Positions 54,439 to 64,000 of a stretch of DNA of 64,000 nucleotides are shown one piece after another; position 1 is the first letter of the stretch, and each line of letters opens with the position of its first letter. The notes below the pieces were generated by a model. The model worked only from the letters and a program-made list of their open reading frames with translations. It made no database searches and was not told the origin of the DNA. Made by a program: the position numbers and the translations under genes. This DNA is from Paracentrotus lividus (lineage: Eukaryota; Echinodermata; Echinoidea; Camarodonta; Echinidae): assembly GCA_940671915.1 (NCBI GenBank), contig CALNVZ010000174.1, forward strand, positions 25,812,339 to 25,876,338, written 5' to 3'.

Positions 54439-54651
54439 GGGTGGTATCTCACTTCGCAGAGACGTCTCCGCGACAGAATAGAAAATTTTGTCTCCGCGAC
54501 AATTTATGAAAACAAAAAGTCGAAGTAGTCCCAAATCCGTCTCCGAGACGTCTCTGCGATACTGGAGATGTCTCTAACACTTTTTATCCGTCGCAGAGAC
54601 GAAATTTTCTATTCTGTCGTGGAGACGTCTCCGCGAAGTGAGATACCGCCC
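54439..54651. mobile_element. 213-bp PIF/Harbinger-like MITE, copy 2
   Basis: Ends gggtggtatctcacttcgc and gcgaagtgagataccgccc with TTA on both flanks (54436-54438, 54652-54654). Repeated gtctccgcgac words inside. Same TIR and duplication as 14519-14782. Confidence 0.8.
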
Positions 54652-55140
54652 TTATGCACAACTTTATGAACAATTGAAATATGAAGAGCCAAATGGGATG
54701 CTCAAATCATTTTAATCATATATACACAAACATCAACATCTTGAAAGTGAAGGATATTAAAGATTATTGAATACAGTTAAACTTCAGGAAGAATTTTGGG
54801 CATCCAATTTGGCTGTTCATATTCAACTCCTTCGTAAAGGTGTGTGTAACCTTACACAGAGCTTAGTGAAACACCCCCTCTCAGGTATCAGAGGCTTCAT
54901 CAGTTGGTAACCATCAGACAGAGCTGGGGAAAATGTTGATGTTGCACTTAAGAAAGACATTCTGGGTTTACAAGACACTCTGAAAGAGTTTTTGCCAATA
55001 TTACAGGCTTCATTGTTTGGAGTAAAAAAGAATATCAAGTTCATCAAGAACAAGGACAGAATTAACGTCCCCATTTGCAGCTCATCATTATATTGTTATC
55101 AGCTGAAAAGTCCACAAAGACAGAGTGATGACAAGATATG

Positions 55141-55212
55141 GCTCCAAGGTGGAACCATTGTTCAACATCTCCTCCAGGATAATGTGCACCTCCTCCACGT
55201 TGAGTATGGCCT
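55141..55212 (-). pseudogene. truncated copy of the AP4S1 last exon
   Basis: On minus it reads V-H-I-I-L-E-E-M-L-N-N-G then loses homology. This is the central part of the AP4S1 terminal exon, located downstream of the gene. Confidence 0.7.
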
Positions 55213-55249
55213 CTTGACCTTCTATTGAAGCCATTACAACGATCACAAG

Positions 55250-55375
55250 TTTCATCTGTTTGACTCCATGATGAGATGCAGCTGGAACAGGATGTAGCTC
55301 TTCCTGGTCTCTATGGTGTAACCGTTTTGCTCAACATCTCCTCCAAGATAATGTGCACCTTCTCCATATGACCTG
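55250..55375 (-). pseudogene. frame-broken copy of the AP4S1 last exon
   Basis: It matches the real last exon (55423-55545) through gagaaggtgcacattat, ggaggagatgttgagca, agagaccag and tcaaacaga, and keeps a tctcag acceptor. It has lost 7-8 nt after GTCAT and has a 1-bp insertion (gcaaaacgg), so it cannot code. Confidence 0.78.
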
Positions 55376-55394
55376 AGATATAGCTCCTTGACCT

Positions 55395-55400
55395 TTTATT
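55395..55400 (-). terminator. candidate AP4S1 polyadenylation signal
   Basis: AATAAA on minus, 22 bp after the AP4S1 stop. If used, it would exclude the decayed exon copies from the mRNA. Confidence 0.4.
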
Positions 55401-55422
55401 TGAGTCGGATACATCACAAGTT

Positions 55423-56340
55423 TTATCTGTTTGAGTCCATGAGACGCAGCTGGGACAGGATGTGGCTCTTTCTGGTCTCTACGATGTAGCCATTGCTCAA
55501 CATCTCCTCGAGAATAATGTGCACCTTCTCCAGGTTGAACATGACCTGTGGATATTCTATGTTAAGGCTACAACTGACATCATATCCCAAGAACACATTG
55601 TCTTCAAAAGAAAATATTCATCCCCAAATTAATACACTTGAACTAAAAAGTGTAATATCATGCTTAAATATTGATTGTCTATATCAGAAAATCATATATT
55701 TTTATTAGTTAAAACTATGCTACAAATGTAGGAGCTAGAATTTGAAGAATATGTTGCAGGAACAGATGTCTTTCCATAAATGCAAAATTTTGATATATGT
55801 CTTGTTATTACAGACCTACCTTTACTTTTATTACAAACCTACCAATAATTGTTCTTCTCTGAATAAAACATATATGCACATGAATGAATAATTATAATAA
55901 TATTCTCAGAACCAATAAAGATTATTTTAACAATAATGCTATACTAATACTTGGTAGCTTCAAATAAATGCAATTGGGTCAAAGGATACGTCAAAGTCAG
56001 ACTGGAGATAAAAGAAAAGAAAAAAATTTGTATCAACATCATTTAAAAATACAATACACAAAATACAATTATACAATAACTTTCGCATAAAAGGAATGTA
56101 TCAACGAGATCTAAACCATAAATAGAAGAGGTATACAGGTACTAATGTTTTTTAAATAACATAGAATTATTTAATTGATTTCAAGCATATTTCAATTTTG
56201 AATTCATGTGGAGTGTGTGCGTGCACTCTCCATGCAACGTCTTAATTTTATTTGTGCTATGGACATTGTGTCAGAAATAACTGTTGTTAATCAACTTTAT
56301 TCAATGAAGTCTCCCATAGCGAAACTACTATTATTCTAAA

Positions 56341-56397
<57 letters not shown>

Positions 56398-57389
56398 TGG
56401 TGGCCAAAATTATTAGAACACCAAGTATATTTAAATGATTTTAGTAATTTTCATTCAGCTGACCATTTAAATACCTATAAAATAGTTGGACTGTCTCCGA
56501 ATATCATCATTATGCTGTAAAATCTAAATAACAAAGCCATGCGTTGGGAACTCGCCCCCCAAGTCGCCCTTTGTTATGTTACACCACCAATTGAAAAATC
56601 GAAAAATCTTTGCCTTTTTCAGGATCAAAGCGTCAAAACGTTAAACATTTTAAGCTTCTCCCTACAAAAGTATATATATTCTGAAAGAAAATTTTCTGAG
56701 GATGCCAAAAATGGCATTCATAACAACACAGGGTGAAGTAGTTACATCGTATGTGGGTATTTTAAAATTATTTTTAAGGGCCCCAAATATTTTATTCGGT
56801 GCCCCTATTTAAGTCCCCCATTCCAATGACCCTTAATATTTTAACATATTTCAATTGCTCATGAAATTTCCTTTTAAAAAATATACATTTACAAGGAGTG
56901 TCTCTATTAAATGAAAAAAATAGTCTTAACCTTCAATAGGCATGGTTATTTTGGTCATCTCACCCCTAAGGGTGGGGGCGAATCCACCCTCCCCATTTGA
57001 CAAAATTTTATGAAACTTGGCATGTATTTGAGGTATATTAGAATAAAATAAGCCAGCTAAGTTTCATACTTCTACCTCAAATACTTTTTGAGCAATCGGC
57101 ATATGTAATTGGTATTTTACTTTTGTGCATTTGGACTACATGTTTAATACACAAGTCTATGGGGAAACCAAAAGCGCATAGCGCAACTATTTTTAATGCT
57201 GCGCATTACCAGATGGTCTAAACTATATAAATTTGGTATCAACATATACGTAAGACCCTACGCTAAAAAGTCATGAAAGCTCATGGCACACAAAAGATAT
57301 CTTTAATCTGATTTAGGCAAATGAACTAGGGCATTGATAATCCCATAGACTTTGTGTAGGTTCAGGTGTTCTAATTATTTTGGCCACCA

Positions 57390-57429
<40 letters not shown>

Positions 57430-58372
57430 TAAAAATTGTCTTGCAATTCAACTTTGAGTCCTCGTATCTTTTTTGTTAATTGTCTATAATTCATTAATTT
57501 TATACCATTGGAAAGTTCATTTATTCCTCTTTACACTGATACCCCATTTGTAAAGGTTGTGCAATGCTTGAATGCACAGTATTCCCGAATACAAATCAAA
57601 GTCAGAAGTGGAAAGTTGCCAAATGAATGGCTAATGTTGAAAGGCAGAGTTTCTATTGAGTATCATTAAATGGGTCATGCATTATTCCTCAATGTTTTCA
57701 CTTATTGTTTGGAAGAAGAAATGTGCCTTGCCAGCTTTTGCTTGGCAGTGCTTATTTTTCATGAGTAGTCGTTTGATAAAGCTAGGATGGCGCGCTTATC
57801 AAATGGTGAGATACGGTTCAAGAACAGAGAACGATTGTGTGCTGAAATGGACAAAAAAAAAGTTTGTTTTGATACTGCTTGCTTTGTTTGTGGAGATGGA
57901 TGAAAAAGAGATGAGTAGCGAATTTGTTATGCTGGAAACTTGCAATACCTGTTGTAACCAATACACAAGTAATGCTCAAACCACTCGCTGGTATTAAAAC
58001 AGTTCTTTTTACAAACAAATTAACAACAAATACTACTTAAATTACCTGAAACATTATTTGACATTCAACCAAGAGTATCCAACATTGTATTGAGCGCCTA
58101 ACGCACAAACCAAACAAACACAAAGAAACACAAAAACCTTTTATACAGTTAAGAACTCGATGTAAGCAATAGCCATTCATTTGGCAACTTTCTTTTCTGA
58201 CTTTCATTCGAGTTTGCGAGTACTGTGCATTCAAGCATAACATAACCATCACAAATGGGGTATCAATGTGACAAGGAATAAATCAACTTTCCCAATTGAT
58301 ATCAAATTTAACCATCATAAACAATCAAATAAAACGATATGAGGGCTCAAAGTTGAATTGCAAGACATTTTT

Positions 58373-58413
<41 letters not shown>

Positions 58414-60852
58414 GATACCCACCACTTTAGGGAAATAGCTGTCTATTATTTCAACAAAGAGTTGAATGAATTCCAGGATGCCTATTTCATTCTGCAGAGG
58501 AAGAAGAAAATGGTATTGTTTTCATTTGCAAGAAACATTACATCATAAACCTGCACATAAAGTCTACTGGTTCTGATACAGCAAGACTTTGTAATGACGA
58601 GGCAGCTCTCCCAGTTCTGATTTAAAAGAAACCAATACCCAAGGAAATAATCACTTTTATAGGAAAGAGCATAATGAGAGGAGCAATTTAAAAAAAATTA
58701 ATCAAAAGCAGTTATAAAATAAGAAAGTTATATATAGAAGTTTGAAAAGTCTCACTGTACCTTCTATGGGGATCCTCAAATTGGCAACATCGGCTTCAAA
58801 ATGGCCAATTTTATGGACAACTCTTCATTTGTTTTGTACACAAATTTTCAGATTTTCCCCATTTGCTTTCAAAATATATCTTACCTCCTTCTGAGCTCAA
58901 CATTATGTTGTGTGAAATACATTTTTCCCAGGACATATTTTGAGCTCAGAGGTAATTAAGACATATTTTGTAAGAAAATGGGGAAAATCTGAAAATTTGT
59001 GTACAAAACAAATGGAGAGTTGTCCATAAACTTGATCGGCCACTTTGAAGCCGATGTTGCCAATATGAGGATCCCCATAGAATGTACAACAAGACTTTTC
59101 AAACTTCCATAACTCTCTTATCTTATAATCGATTTTGATGAAACTTTTTTTAAATTGCTCCTCTCATTGTGCTTATAAAAAAATGATTATTTCCATGGGT
59201 ATTGGTCGCCTTTAAAACATGTGCACATGTCTATGTATCAGAGCAGCGTATGTTCAGAATGGATACCAAGATTTTGTTATAACAAGGTTGTTGGCTTGGC
59301 CTCAAGCACCTTATTTTAATGGGAGTGTACAGCAGTTCCACTGTGTTTTCATAATTCAATTTATGATACTCCCCCCCCCCCCCACTCAGGAGGCTACCAT
59401 ACACATACTTCGTTCCAGATTTTTAGAGATACCTCTGTCAGTCGGGAAGCTGTGTCAAAATTACCCCCTATTAGAGCTTTTTGAGGGGAACTGCATCAAA
59501 ATTACCACCCCCCCCATTACAGGCTTTTGGAGGGGGAGTCAGCAAAATTAACCCTTTTTCACAGGTTTTTGGACCATATCCAGACCCATATTTCAAGATT
59601 TGTCCTCAAAGAATTGAAAACTATCCCCAATTAAAAATAGGTCAGGGGGAAATGCTAAAAGACCCCTATTTCAATGATATCTCAGGGATTTTTCCCAGAC
59701 CTAAGCCCCCAAAATCCATGCAGAGAAATCGGAACAATTAAGCAATACATGTATGGTTGACCTCCTGAGTGGGGAGGGGGGGGCCTATCCCCTATATTTA
59801 TATAAGCTTAAATACAGAGTTCTAGACTATTCTTTTATTCATGAAATATGCATCACATCAAAATGAGACACCAGTCGTCAAACAAATTGTCAAGAAAATT
59901 GGCAAAATTATCAATTTTTAAATACTGTCCCATTATTGAATTAATTTTACTATATTTTTTTTTACAGAGCACACTTGAAACATTAAAGTTTCAGAAAATC
60001 AAAAGTATTTCTCCCCAAAGTTTGACATTTTTTTATCATTTATCCGATTTCCTTGAATCTTTTGAGTATTTGATCGGCGACTTCTGATGCATCACAAATA
60101 CTCTTGCTATTAGTTTTTTCTTACCTCCTCCTCGTCCACTCCACAAATGATGAAAACTGATGCAAACTGACGAAATACTATTTTCAGATCTTTGTAATCA
60201 AAGAATGAACACTGCATAAATAAAACAAAAACAGGTACATTTACTCCACATCTGCAAATTATAACAATCAATGATGATAATACTAAGTATGATAATGATG
60301 TTATTAAAAGAACATGGTATTTTGTTAATGATTTTAAAGTGATCGATGCAGATGGAATTAAAATGATACCCTTTTTTTTTTTCATTAGTCATACAATAAA
60401 AAAACTACCGGGGTACTTCTAAAATAACAAATAAAAGTTTCTTAATGTTAGCTTTTTTACGTCTTTTTTGGTCAAATTTTTCATGTCTCAAGAAAATTAA
60501 GTACCATATTAAGACCATTAGATATTGGATTCCTGATCATTTATTGGTTTATGCCTATTAAGTTTTGTAACTATAAAAATTAAAAACATGTAAATTAACA
60601 GACACAATGAATGTCTTTTGTGAGCAAATAATATAAATCCTGCGTATAGATGTATGCCTATTGGGTTACTTGATAATTAAACTCCTAATAGTTTACCATA
60701 TCAACTCAACTTACTCCTTTGGTTTTCCTGGCTAGGATTATTCTTATAAGATCAGACTCTAGTAAAACTCTGTCTTTCAATTCCCTGCGTTCGAAGTAGC
60801 GAGAAAAGCATGTCCTCCCAGCCTTAGAGATCATCAGCATAAACTTGATCAT
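55423..60852 (-). CDS. AP4S1: AP-4 complex subunit sigma-1
   Basis: Five coding exons on minus: 60852-60715 (ATG at 60852), 60211-60125, 58491-58423, a 12-nt microexon 56001-55990, and 55545-55423 (stop TAA). All junctions are phase 0, giving 142 aa (human about 144, from memory). The product begins MIKFMLMISKAGRTCFSRYF. It continues C-S-F-F-D-Y-K-D-L-K-I-V-F-R-Q-F-A, then I-L-E-F-I-Q-L-F-V-E-I-I-D and M-F-N-L-E-K-V-H-I-I-L-E-E-M. The N-G-Y-I-V-E-T ending with ILSQLRLMDSNR marks sigma-4 rather than sigma-1, -2 or -3. It is the small chain of the AP-4 adaptor, which sorts cargo such as ATG9A at the trans-Golgi network. It is convergent with BAZ1A. Confidence 0.93.
55990..56001 (-). CDS. AP4S1: AP4S1 12-nt microexon
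   Basis: On minus, a long pyrimidine run then atctccag|TCT GAC TTT GAC|gtatcc. It encodes S-D-F-D, exactly where the human protein has S-E-L-D between the exon ending Y-F-P-K-V and the one starting V-M-F-N. Without it the product lacks four family-conserved positions. The acceptor is strong and both phases fit. Confidence 0.85.
56343..56394. repeat. (TA)n microsatellite
   Basis: About 26 TA units. Further TA runs lie at 57393-57421 and 58382-58408. The three runs flank two TA-inserting elements. Confidence 0.95.
56395..57392. mobile_element. 998-bp Tc1/mariner-like non-autonomous element (AP4S1 intron 3)
   Basis: Left end cagtggtggccaaaattatt and right end with its mirror (aattattttggccaccactg), flanked by TA within microsatellite. 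The CAGTGGTGGCCAAAA form is typical of Tc1-like ends. The short frames inside show no transposase motif. Confidence 0.8.
57421..58384. mobile_element. ~960-bp foldback element with ~240-bp inverted arms (AP4S1 intron 3)
   Basis: Arms 57421-57660 and 58165-58384 are inverted: aaacccctt-aaaa, gtcttgcaattcaactttgag, aatgcacagta, gaaagttgccaaatgaatgg. It lies between TA runs. The central unique part has a ~110-codon frame (57656-57997) with no recognisable domain. Confidence 0.75.
58622..59216. mobile_element. ~595-bp foldback with ~290-bp arms (AP4S1 intron 2)
   Basis: The arms pair almost end to end: aaccaataccca / gggtattggt at the tips, tttgaaaagtc / gacttttcaaa, ggggatcctca / gaggatcccc, tttgttttgtacacaaattt / its mirror. 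The centre is near 58915. Ends sit in tttaa / tttaaa, fitting a TTAA target. Confidence 0.75.
59371..59784. mobile_element. ~414-bp TIR element with G/C-run ends (AP4S1 intron 2)
   Basis: cccactcaggaggctaccat at the left mirrors atggttgacctcctgagtggg at the right. Each is next to a C- or G-run. The interior frames are accidental. Confidence 0.65.
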
Positions 60853-61354
60853 GGTTGCCTATTCTTCTTCCTGTTGTGTTGCCCTATATAAATGGGGGAA
60901 AAAATGTGTCTAACATTTCACTTAACTTCATGATGGCATGATTGGTAACATAGAAATATATTCAAATAATAAACGACTGTCCCAGGTCGAATTTCCCATA
61001 GTGCAGAAGCTAACATTAGCTGTTTTCAAATTCAGAAGTGAGAGGAATAATGGATAGGGTCTAGGCCTAAATAAATTGTATTGTCTTTGTATAGCTATAT
61101 TGAAAAGCCTGGAAGCTAGAGTCTAAAAACTGCTCTAAGGCGCTAAGCAGCAAGTTTTGGGCCAGAATCGGAATGGGGTTAAGCATGCTTATAGCACAAA
61201 CATGTTTATAACTTATAAGCCAGCTTTCCAAAATTTCTCAACTTATTGTTCCAACATTAGGCCTAGTTGTGAGATGACACATGACTAGATTCTATAAGTG
61301 CTTTGGAAAGGTTGGTAACAATTTACCTATTGTGTGCTGGATTATATCCTCTTG

Positions 61355-61752
61355 GTCCAACAGCAAGCCCAATTCTCTGATCGTCTATAAAAAACATGGG
61401 CAAAAAACCCATATATGGTCTACTAGTTAACAGTTTGGTCTAGACTCTAACTCTATTTCAATGTGGCCTAATTCTCACTTGGTTTAATTGCCGATTCGTC
61501 TATAGGCCTATAGCCAAATGGTCTAATTGCCTTTTTGTCTAATTCCCAAATTAATATTTTATATTTCCAGTCAGTTACAGAAATCGACCAAATGGTGATT
61601 CGATAGACCAATGGGACATTAGACCAAATAGGATTTAGATGAATAGGCAAAGTGAAATTTAGAGTTAGACCTTATCTAAAGGTAATTAGACAAACTGGTT
61701 GTAGACAAAATGGAATTAGACCATGTAGGATGAGGCAAATAAAGTGGGTTAA
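61355..61752. repeat. palindromic 'ttggtctaat' repeat, copy 2
   Basis: Same family as 39838-40200: left half with atggtctaat and ctaattcccaaat words, right half with attagacca words and aaactggttgtagac near the end. Confidence 0.65.
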
Positions 61753-62579
61753 AACTATAATGTAAGACTGTTATTTGTACATTTAGGTTTCCTTTACTAG
61801 TAAACTGACCAGTCCCCGTCGCGAAGCGATGGGAACTGACAGATGATTAGTTGTGGGGCTGGTATACCCCGAATCTCTCACAAGTAATATATTTTTTTTT
61901 AAATGATACTCACATTGAATTTATGTAACTTCCAAGAATACAAGAGCAGATAGGTTCTTCCACATATTTATGTTGTCATAACAGTGAGTGATTGATATTT
62001 GAAGGCGAAAATCAGTTCCAAACACGTAACTTGTGTTCATATCGCAGGTACGGTACATGGCGATATAGACCCCCGGTCGCAAGCGCCGTCTGCTAGCAAG
62101 CTAGCTAGGCGGCTAGAGCAGGCGGCTTTAGCGGGCCGTATGCGCTGCTGTTCAAAAGCACAGCGATTTTTTTCCACTTCCGGGTCGCACAATCAAAAAG
62201 GTCACCCATCAATATCAACGTAAATGAACAAATCCCTTCTACAGCGCTGTCGCCTTCGGCGCCAGCGCTGTCCATAGTTACTTTATTAGTTGACCTTATT
62301 TCTATTCAGCTTTGGTATTTAGTTCAGCTTTGTTTACATCCATTTCCTATTTGACTTTCACCCTCCTCCTCTATCATTCCTTTCCTATTCAGATGTCTTC
62401 ATTCATTACATTCCACATCTGTGATCTGATTCTTTTGTTCAACATTCTTATTACATAATCATCTCACCATCTTATTCATCTTCATATGTATGTAGGACTC
62501 ATTGTTAATGTAAACATGTTTCTATGAGTTGTTATCTGAAAATGTCCAACAGATTTTATTACACTGTCATATCATAATC

Positions 62580-62785
62580 AATTTCTTATTGGTCAAATAG
62601 AAAATGTCTATTGGACCAATACTATAGAACAAAAATTCTAATGGTCCAATAGAAACCAACAGAAAATGTCTATTGGTCCATTAGAAATTTCTAATGGTTT
62701 CTGTGGGTCCCATATTTCATTTTCCCTATTGAAACCAATAGAGACCAACAGCTCTATTGGTTTCTAATGGTCCAATAATATAGGC
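62580..62785. repeat. short interspersed CCAAT-type palindromic words
   Basis: ctattggtccaatag and variants (ctattggaccaat, ctaatggtccaat, attgaaaccaatag) recur in both orientations over 200 bp. Function unknown. Confidence 0.6.
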
Positions 62786-62984
62786 TATTTGAAATTCGAC
62801 CTGGGGTCCTAAACCTGCATGTATTTACTTTTCCTGCTACAGCTACGCCGCCAAAGGCGACGGAGCTGTCTATAGTTAATCTAGATCATGAGATGATCTG
62901 ATCGATCTAACTTAACTACAATAACATTAGATCTAACAACATATTTTAGAGACCTAATGTTAATTAATAGACCCATATGGAATG

Positions 62985-64000
62985 CGAACTGTTGCATATT
63001 TGAAAATACCCATGATCATGGGTTTTAAACCCATGATCATGGGTTTTATCAAGAGCACGCAGAGTTAAAACCCATGATCATGGGTTTTATCAAGAGCACG
63101 CAGAGTTAAAACCCATTATCATGGGTTTTATCAAGAGCACGCAGAGTTAAAACCCATGATCATGGGTTTTATCTGCCACGCGCAGAGTTAAAACCCATGA
63201 TCATGGGTTTTATCAAGAGCACGCAGAGTTAAAATCCATGATCATGGGTTTTATCAAGAGCACGCAGAGTTAAAACCCATGATCATGGGTTTTATCAAGA
63301 GCACGCAGAGTTAAAACCCTTGATCATGGGTTTTATCAGCCACGCGCAGAGTTAAAACTCATGATCATCGGTTTTATTTACTGCTTGTAAAATGAAACTT
63401 CTGCTTATAGACCGACAGCCTGTGATTATCGGTTTTGATTGGTTCGTGCAAGGTCACGTCCCTAGTGAGTGAGAGCGAGGGGACACATATTACGGCAGTC
63501 AGAATTTAACCATGCAATGATTACAGTGCAGCGATTGGTCTGTGATAACACTGATAACGATAATCCCGCTGCCAGCTATGGCTTATAAACTAACTTCCTT
63601 GTTATTCGATGTTTTGTGTACAAGGACGTCATGTAACTCCTTTTATGCCCGCAATAAGTATTGCTAAAATACGTGATTTATAAAATCTACTATAAAAGTC
63701 TTATGTTGTAATATTAGTTCATAACGAGATACAAGCAGTAGATAAAACCGATGATCATGAGTTTTAACTCTGCGCGTGGCTGATAAACCCATGATCAGGG
63801 TTTAACTCTGCGTGCTCTTGATAAACCCATGACATGGTTTTAACTCTGCCGTGCTCTTGATAACCATGATCATGGTTTTAACTCTGCGGTGGCAGATAAA
63901 ACCCATGATCATGGTTTTAACTCTGCGTGCTCTGATAAAACCCATGATCATGGATTTTACTCGCGTGCTCTTGATAAAACCCATGATCATGGGTTTTAAC
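62985..64000. mobile_element. foldback (TU-like) element, right arm cut by window end
   Basis: The left arm 63008-63375 holds about nine head-to-tail 41-bp units, each with the palindrome aacccatgatcatgggtt and then tatcaagagcacgcagagtt. The right arm 63743-64000 holds the same units in reverse orientation. Inner junctions (ggttttatttactgcttgt / acaagcagtagataaaacc) also pair. A unique ~365-bp centre lies between. Long inverted arms made of short tandem repeats are the hallmark of foldback transposons, described in sea urchins as TU elements (from memory). Confidence 0.75.

Larger units (their letters stand above)
60982..62804. mobile_element. possible 1.8-kb TIR element upstream of AP4S1
   Basis: ccaggtcgaatttc at 60982 has its reverse complement gaaattcgacctgg ending at 62804. 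Inside are the 61355-61752 palindromic repeat and a block rich in ctattggtccaatag words (62580-62790). No target duplication was found, so this could be chance pairing of two repeats. Confidence 0.35.

Noticed and set aside
57656..57997. 113-codon frame inside the foldback element
   Set aside because: No transposase or other domain motifs; weak composition; kept only as a note under the element.
59219..59741. Overlapping plus-strand frames (110 and 86 codons)
   Set aside because: They cover a C/G-run TIR element; proline-rich by composition and without homology I recognise.
62985..63375. CRISPR-like array of regularly spaced repeats
   Set aside because: Units are head to tail with no variable spacers, and the window is eukaryotic; it fits a foldback arm.
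63802..63990. Repetitive peptide frame (M-I-M-G-F-I units)
   Set aside because: Translation of the tandem repeat array.

Overview
This is a eukaryotic, animal nuclear genome window: AT-rich, intron-rich, and packed with short inverted-repeat DNA elements. Three protein genes can be read. SRP9 is on + at 10168-11604, BAZ1A/ACF1 on + at 18987-49481, and AP4S1 on - at 60852-55423, convergent with BAZ1A. The protein sequences and repeat styles (foldback elements, tRNA-derived SINEs, TTAA- and TA-flanked MITEs) suggest a marine deuterostome, most likely an echinoderm such as a sea urchin. That is an inference from memory of such genomes; no search was run.

Layout. 1-10 kb has one possible coding exon on the minus strand (689-988), a long pyrimidine-rich tract (2200-2875), a TIR element (4822-5480) and a 1.7-kb element with a visible 5-bp target duplication (6967-8688). 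SRP9 follows with three coding exons. 11.6-19 kb is intergenic with three MITEs and poly(A) runs. 19-49.5 kb is the 24-exon BAZ1A homologue. Its product has WAC, DDT, WHIM, WSD, three PHD fingers and a bromodomain, about 1,885 aa once frame breaks in exon 14 are discounted. Its introns carry many mobile elements and a four-copy conserved RNA gene. 49.5-55.4 kb is mostly empty. 55.4-60.9 kb is AP4S1 with five coding exons, one of them a 12-nt microexon. 61-64 kb is repeats, ending in a foldback element cut off by the window edge.

Most interesting observation. Four introns of BAZ1A (13, 18, 20, 21) each hold a nearly identical ~88-nt unit. Immediately before a CTGA box lies a 13-nt perfect antisense match to universally conserved 18S rRNA. 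The fifth-nucleotide rule places the predicted 2'-O-methylation at the equivalent of human 18S U1442, the known SNORD61 site. So a chromatin-remodeller gene appears to host a multi-copy box C/D snoRNA family.

Other points. The same locus shows repeated partial exon duplication: BAZ1A exon 12 and exon 16, and the AP4S1 last exon twice. Two short patches (about 33.4-34.65 kb and 63.76-64.0 kb) look like low-accuracy sequence with many single-base indels, and the first breaks BAZ1A exon 14.

The gene products act separately. SRP9 is part of the signal recognition particle Alu domain, BAZ1A is the large subunit of ISWI-type ACF/CHRAC remodellers, and AP4S1 is the small subunit of the trans-Golgi AP-4 adaptor.
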